NCBI RefSeq assembly: GCF_963678635.1
Contig: NW_026971049.1
Span: 1 to 60,000 of the forward strand
Direction: 5' to 3'
Source of the DNA: Symsagittifera roscoffensis
Taxonomy: Eukaryota > Xenacoelomorpha > Acoela > Convolutidae
Length of the DNA stretch: 60,000 nt
Shown here: positions 57,191 through 60,000 of the stretch, piece after piece
How the letters are laid out: every line of letters begins with the position of its first letter
Numbering within the stretch: position 1 is the stretch's first letter
Position numbers and translations under genes: made by a program
Notes under the pieces: model-generated
What the model was told of the DNA's origin: nothing
Seen by the model: the letters and a program-made list of their open reading frames with translations, nothing else
Database searches by the model: none

Positions 57191-57613
57191 TTATTCCGTT
57201 GCGCACCCAAAACCGTCAAGCGGTGCTTCGCAAACGAACCTCGTATCCTTATTTTGCTCGACGTGGTTTTGTAATACGTATAGTGCGACTTTCGTTTTCA
57301 GTGCGTTTGTGATCCGATCAAACAAATTCTTGTCAGTTTGAAGCAGTGGACAAGGTGCTTCAATATCGTGAGTCATGCTCGGCAAGATTCTTACACAATA
57401 AAGTATAGACCCAATAAAAGACCGGAACCGCTTACGACTTACAGGTGTGGGTAAATGCGCTATTGCCTCTATCTTATCATTGGTCCGTTTTGACCTCTCG
57501 CAGCTCATTTGAAATCTCAACCAATCAAAATCATTTTCCAAAAACTGGAGTTTTGTTATAATAAAAGAGAAAATTTCTAAATTCGGTCGTTTTGGACAAT
57601 TGTTGACAATCAA
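57191..57613 (-). pseudogene. RT thumb and RNase H start of C3
   Basis: A 140-codon open frame contains NDKIEAIAHLPTPVSRKRFR, then SFIGSILYCVRILPSM (RT thumb) and, at the end, TRFVCEAPLDGFGCATE, which fits the first RNase H motif with the catalytic Asp replaced (CEAP instead of CDAS). It is the longest preserved piece of the C family in the window. Confidence 0.75.
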
Positions 57614-58467
57614 AAAATTGTTCTGAGTTTCCCATTTGGTTACAATGAGGAAGTTGTCTAGAAAACAGTACGTACCTTATCATTTTAAGTGTTTTTTCTA
57701 GCGCTTATGAAGGTGGCAGGCAGGTCGGTTAGCCTCAGAGTACCATGTCTGAAACTGATATCATCCCTTTGCCGCCCATAATGTCTAACTTGCTATAAAT
57801 TTCCACCGCTCAGTAGTTGTGTGTAGTTGTGTGTAGGCATATTTCAGATCCAAAATGAAGAACCAGATTGACCCGACCGAGTGATCTCTGCGCTATGAAG
57901 TCCACGAGGATGTCAATGTTTGGCATCTGGTATTCTTTTTCTGGTTGATTTGTTGTGTACAGTTGAAACTAGTGCAGTTGAAACTAGTTGAAACGAGTTT
58001 AATATATTGGTCCCTTTTAAAAATAAGGGACACAATTTTCCTGTCTATAATTTTTTCTAGATTTTAAAAATGTCTTTTAAATTTTAAATATTTTAAATAT
58101 GTCTTAAATATCTCTTAAATATATATATATTTCTATTTCAATTCAATTTCTACTCTTGTCAATTTTTGGGAATGCGTTCACCATTTTGAAGTGTAACCGT
58201 AAAATTTCGATAGGAATTAAACGGAACCAGTAAATTACCTGCAAAATCGATTTGTGTGAATAGATCAAATATTTGGGTGGGTCTCAATACCAGCTCGTCT
58301 TCAACAAAAATTGTTCATATAGTCTTACACTTAGAGGGGTCTTGTTGTCATATTTTTTTTGTGTCATCCGCAACCCCAATTTTTCGATTAGTGTTGGCCC
58401 AGCATCGGCTTTATTCCGTTGTCAGTAACCTGAATATAGTCGTCTTCGTCCCGCCAATCAGCTGATT

Positions 58468-58776
58468 TCAGGTGTGTAAGCAGTTTTTTATACGTTTGTA
58501 TAGCTCCGTGATTATACGTTTTGCAGCCTGCGAGTTTAAGTCTGGATCGCAAAACGAATTGTTGCAAGTTTCCACAAAATTTTTGGCCATCCAATTAAAG
58601 ACCATCTTGGCGACGCTGCTGTTATGGGCTGTAAACATGAATTCCTTATCTCTTATTTTGATATGAAACTTGTGTCCTTCAATCAGCTCCTCGGTTGTTG
58701 CTCCCAACTCCTCGCTGTCTGATGTATAGACCACAATGCAGCAGATGATGTCCTCGGATGATGCGTCGTTATACAA
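58468..58776 (-). pseudogene. Protease-like fragment of C3
   Basis: The 102-codon frame has an acidic start and then HKFHIKIRDKEFMFTAHNSS followed by FNWMAKNF. The pattern (hydrophobic strand, K-x-F-x-F-T-x-D-T/S-G) suggests a retropepsin whose D-T/S-G has become H-N-S. It lies between gag and RT, as expected. The assignment is moderately certain. Confidence 0.45.
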
Positions 58777-59540
58777 ACGTAGGTGTGCCCTTGTATCTTA
58801 GTGTCCGATGTTGCAGGCTACATCCTCTGCTTCTCAAATCTGTTCGTTGTCGGTTCAGTTTACTCGACCCCTTGCCTACTTTTGAATGACTTTTTGTGGA
58901 CATATGAATCCTTAGATCGACATACTTGTGCGAAATGGTTCTTCCTCTTGCAGTTACTGCAGCATTTTCCCACTGCCAAACAAGACTGTTTGAGGTTTGC
59001 TGAGCAAGCCGCATCCCCCGCAGAGATGATAATTTCTTAGATGAAGATTCTTGGACATAGCCTTTGGATGACGCTAAATCTCGGCCCTCGTTACAAACTT
59101 TTCCACAATACGCCATTTTTCTATTGTGTTTTTTGTTCTGGTTGCTTATTGTTTTTCTAGATTAATCGCCATTTCCAAGCATTGTGCCGGATCTAGTGTC
59201 TCCTTCATTAATTTTTTCTGAATATAGCTTTTGATAAAGTCAAAGTAAAAACATCCATGAGCAATCGGTCTTCCTGTGCTAGGTCTCGTAAAGTAGCATG
59301 AAAAGTTTTGAATGATTTGCTTTTCATTTTGGTTTACAGTGACGTTTATATATCGAATGCCCCATTGCACATGGATTGAAAAGTAATCTCCAACACTTCC
59401 CGTAGGCTCATTGTCGTTATTCTCTGTTCAGTTAAATCCACATTCCTAATTTTTCAGCAGTTTTCTCCATCTTTTCTCTCCAAGTGAGAGGAAGATATGA
59501 AAATTGGCTATTCTGTCCACTATAACCCACAGAATGTTGT
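58777..59540 (-). pseudogene. gag fragment of C3
   Basis: The frame at 59,146-59,370 contains SYIQKKLMKETLDPAQCLEM and AINLEKQ, typical of the last capsid helices in gypsy gag. The following frame (58,769-59,116) and its neighbours carry degraded Cys-rich pieces (CGGCGLLSKPQ) that fit a zinc knuckle. Stops and shifts are frequent. Confidence 0.55.
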
Positions 59541-59599
59541 CAATGTTGACGGCAGAATCTGCTGCCTGGCATACTTGATTATTTTCCAATTCTCACTTT

Positions 59600-60000
59600 T
59601 TTACTTTGACTTCAGATAATCGATACTTTCAATGGGACTTTTTCTGTCGAAAACTCTTATTTCGACTGCCCAAATTTGGCTGAACAAATGAAAACAGCCA
59701 GGCATAAAAATTCCGTTTTCTTCGAAAGTCGGAATAATTGTCGGAATAATTGTCTTCGAAAGTCGGATCTGTGTCAGTTAAAACAAAGATGAGAATGACA
59801 ATTTGTAATTCTTGCCAATCAAGAAGAAGTTGAAAACTGTATCTAATGAAAGAGTAAACTAAAGACAAAAAATGTGGTCCATGTTTTGCAGTTTAATAAA
59901 ATGAGCTGTGATCGAAATTCGGCTTGCATAAAAATATAAATTATGAACAAATCTAAAACATGATTTTTGAAAGCAGAAACGCGTTTTTTGATGTGAACAT
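59600..60000 (-). repeat. Dispersed repeat D, copy D3, cut by the window end
   Basis: Landmarks CTTTCAATGGGACTTTTTC, TTCCGTTTTCTTCGAAAGTCGG and GATCTGTGTCAGTTAAAAC match D1, D2 and D4. The CGAAAGTCGGAATAATTGT motif is locally duplicated (59,735-59,765). It runs off the right edge. Confidence 0.65.

Larger units (their letters stand above)
56400..59595 (-). mobile_element. Decayed gypsy C, copy C3
   Basis: This is the third copy of the C family, again on the minus strand. The pol tail (56.46-56.75 kb) contains a partial duplication around a TTCATGACTGCCGTTTGTTAG-like motif; RT thumb and RNase H start are at 57.19-57.61 kb, protease-like sequence at 58.47-58.78 kb and gag at 58.77-59.54 kb. 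The 5' LTR is missing: the copy ends at repeat D3 at about 59.6 kb. No intact frame. Confidence 0.75.

Noticed and set aside
58020-58140. AT-rich run with repeated TTAAATAT as a promoter or origin
   Set aside because: Simple-sequence expansion inside a dead gypsy copy; nothing else supports function.
1-60000. CRISPR arrays, bacterial operons, rRNA genes
   Set aside because: No spaced short repeats of CRISPR type, no compact gene order, no rRNA-like stretches; splice sites and animal retroelements argue for a eukaryotic chromosome.

Overview
The window reads as intergenic DNA from an invertebrate animal nuclear genome. It is AT-rich, gene-poor and full of spliceable but broken reading frames, with several classes of animal retroelement and one large Maverick/Polinton DNA transposon. 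I cannot name the species. There are no bacterial-type operons, rRNA genes or CRISPR arrays. Most of the sequence is layered mobile-element debris; the only host-type gene I can support well is a two-exon fragment of a helical TPR-like protein at 21.8-23.9 kb.

Layout. (1) 1 to about 17.4 kb (+ strand) is an old Ty3/gypsy element, here called A. Its gag, reverse transcriptase, RNase H and integrase relics are followed by an env-like frame and further unidentified frames. Its + strand is strikingly poor in G. (2) At 3,077-9,239 a second, much better preserved Ty3/gypsy element, B (minus strand), sits inside the A pol gene exactly between reverse transcriptase and RNase H. It has two 217-bp LTRs, a polypurine tract, a primer-binding site and a TAAA target duplication. 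(3) 13,215-15,298 is an apparently exact 1,042-bp tandem duplication. (4) 18.5-19.15 kb may hold a small spliced gene with a TATA box. (5) 21.8-24.8 kb is the host-like gene region. (6) 25.2-26.15 kb has two related G-rich blocks. (7) 26.2-34.6 kb has two head-to-tail decayed copies (C1, C2) of a third gypsy family on the minus strand; a third copy, C3, lies at 56.4-59.6 kb.

(8) The centrepiece is a Maverick/Polinton of about 21 kb at roughly 35.06-56.2 kb, bounded by long imperfect terminal inverted repeats. It carries decayed packaging ATPase (Walker A and B motifs), DDE integrase and adenain-type cysteine protease genes, plus a duplicated unidentified cargo gene. About 40% of its length is an array of about 5.5 tandem copies of a 1.55-kb unit placed directly inside the left terminal repeat. 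I see no recognisable DNA polymerase B or major capsid gene, so the element looks non-autonomous. It is inserted into a dispersed repeat (family D), whose two halves flank it.

The order of events can be partly read from nesting: A before B, D before the Polinton, and an apparently very recent (or assembly-made) tandem duplication at 13.2 kb. No working pathway links the genes of this window; the coherent units are the individual mobile elements.
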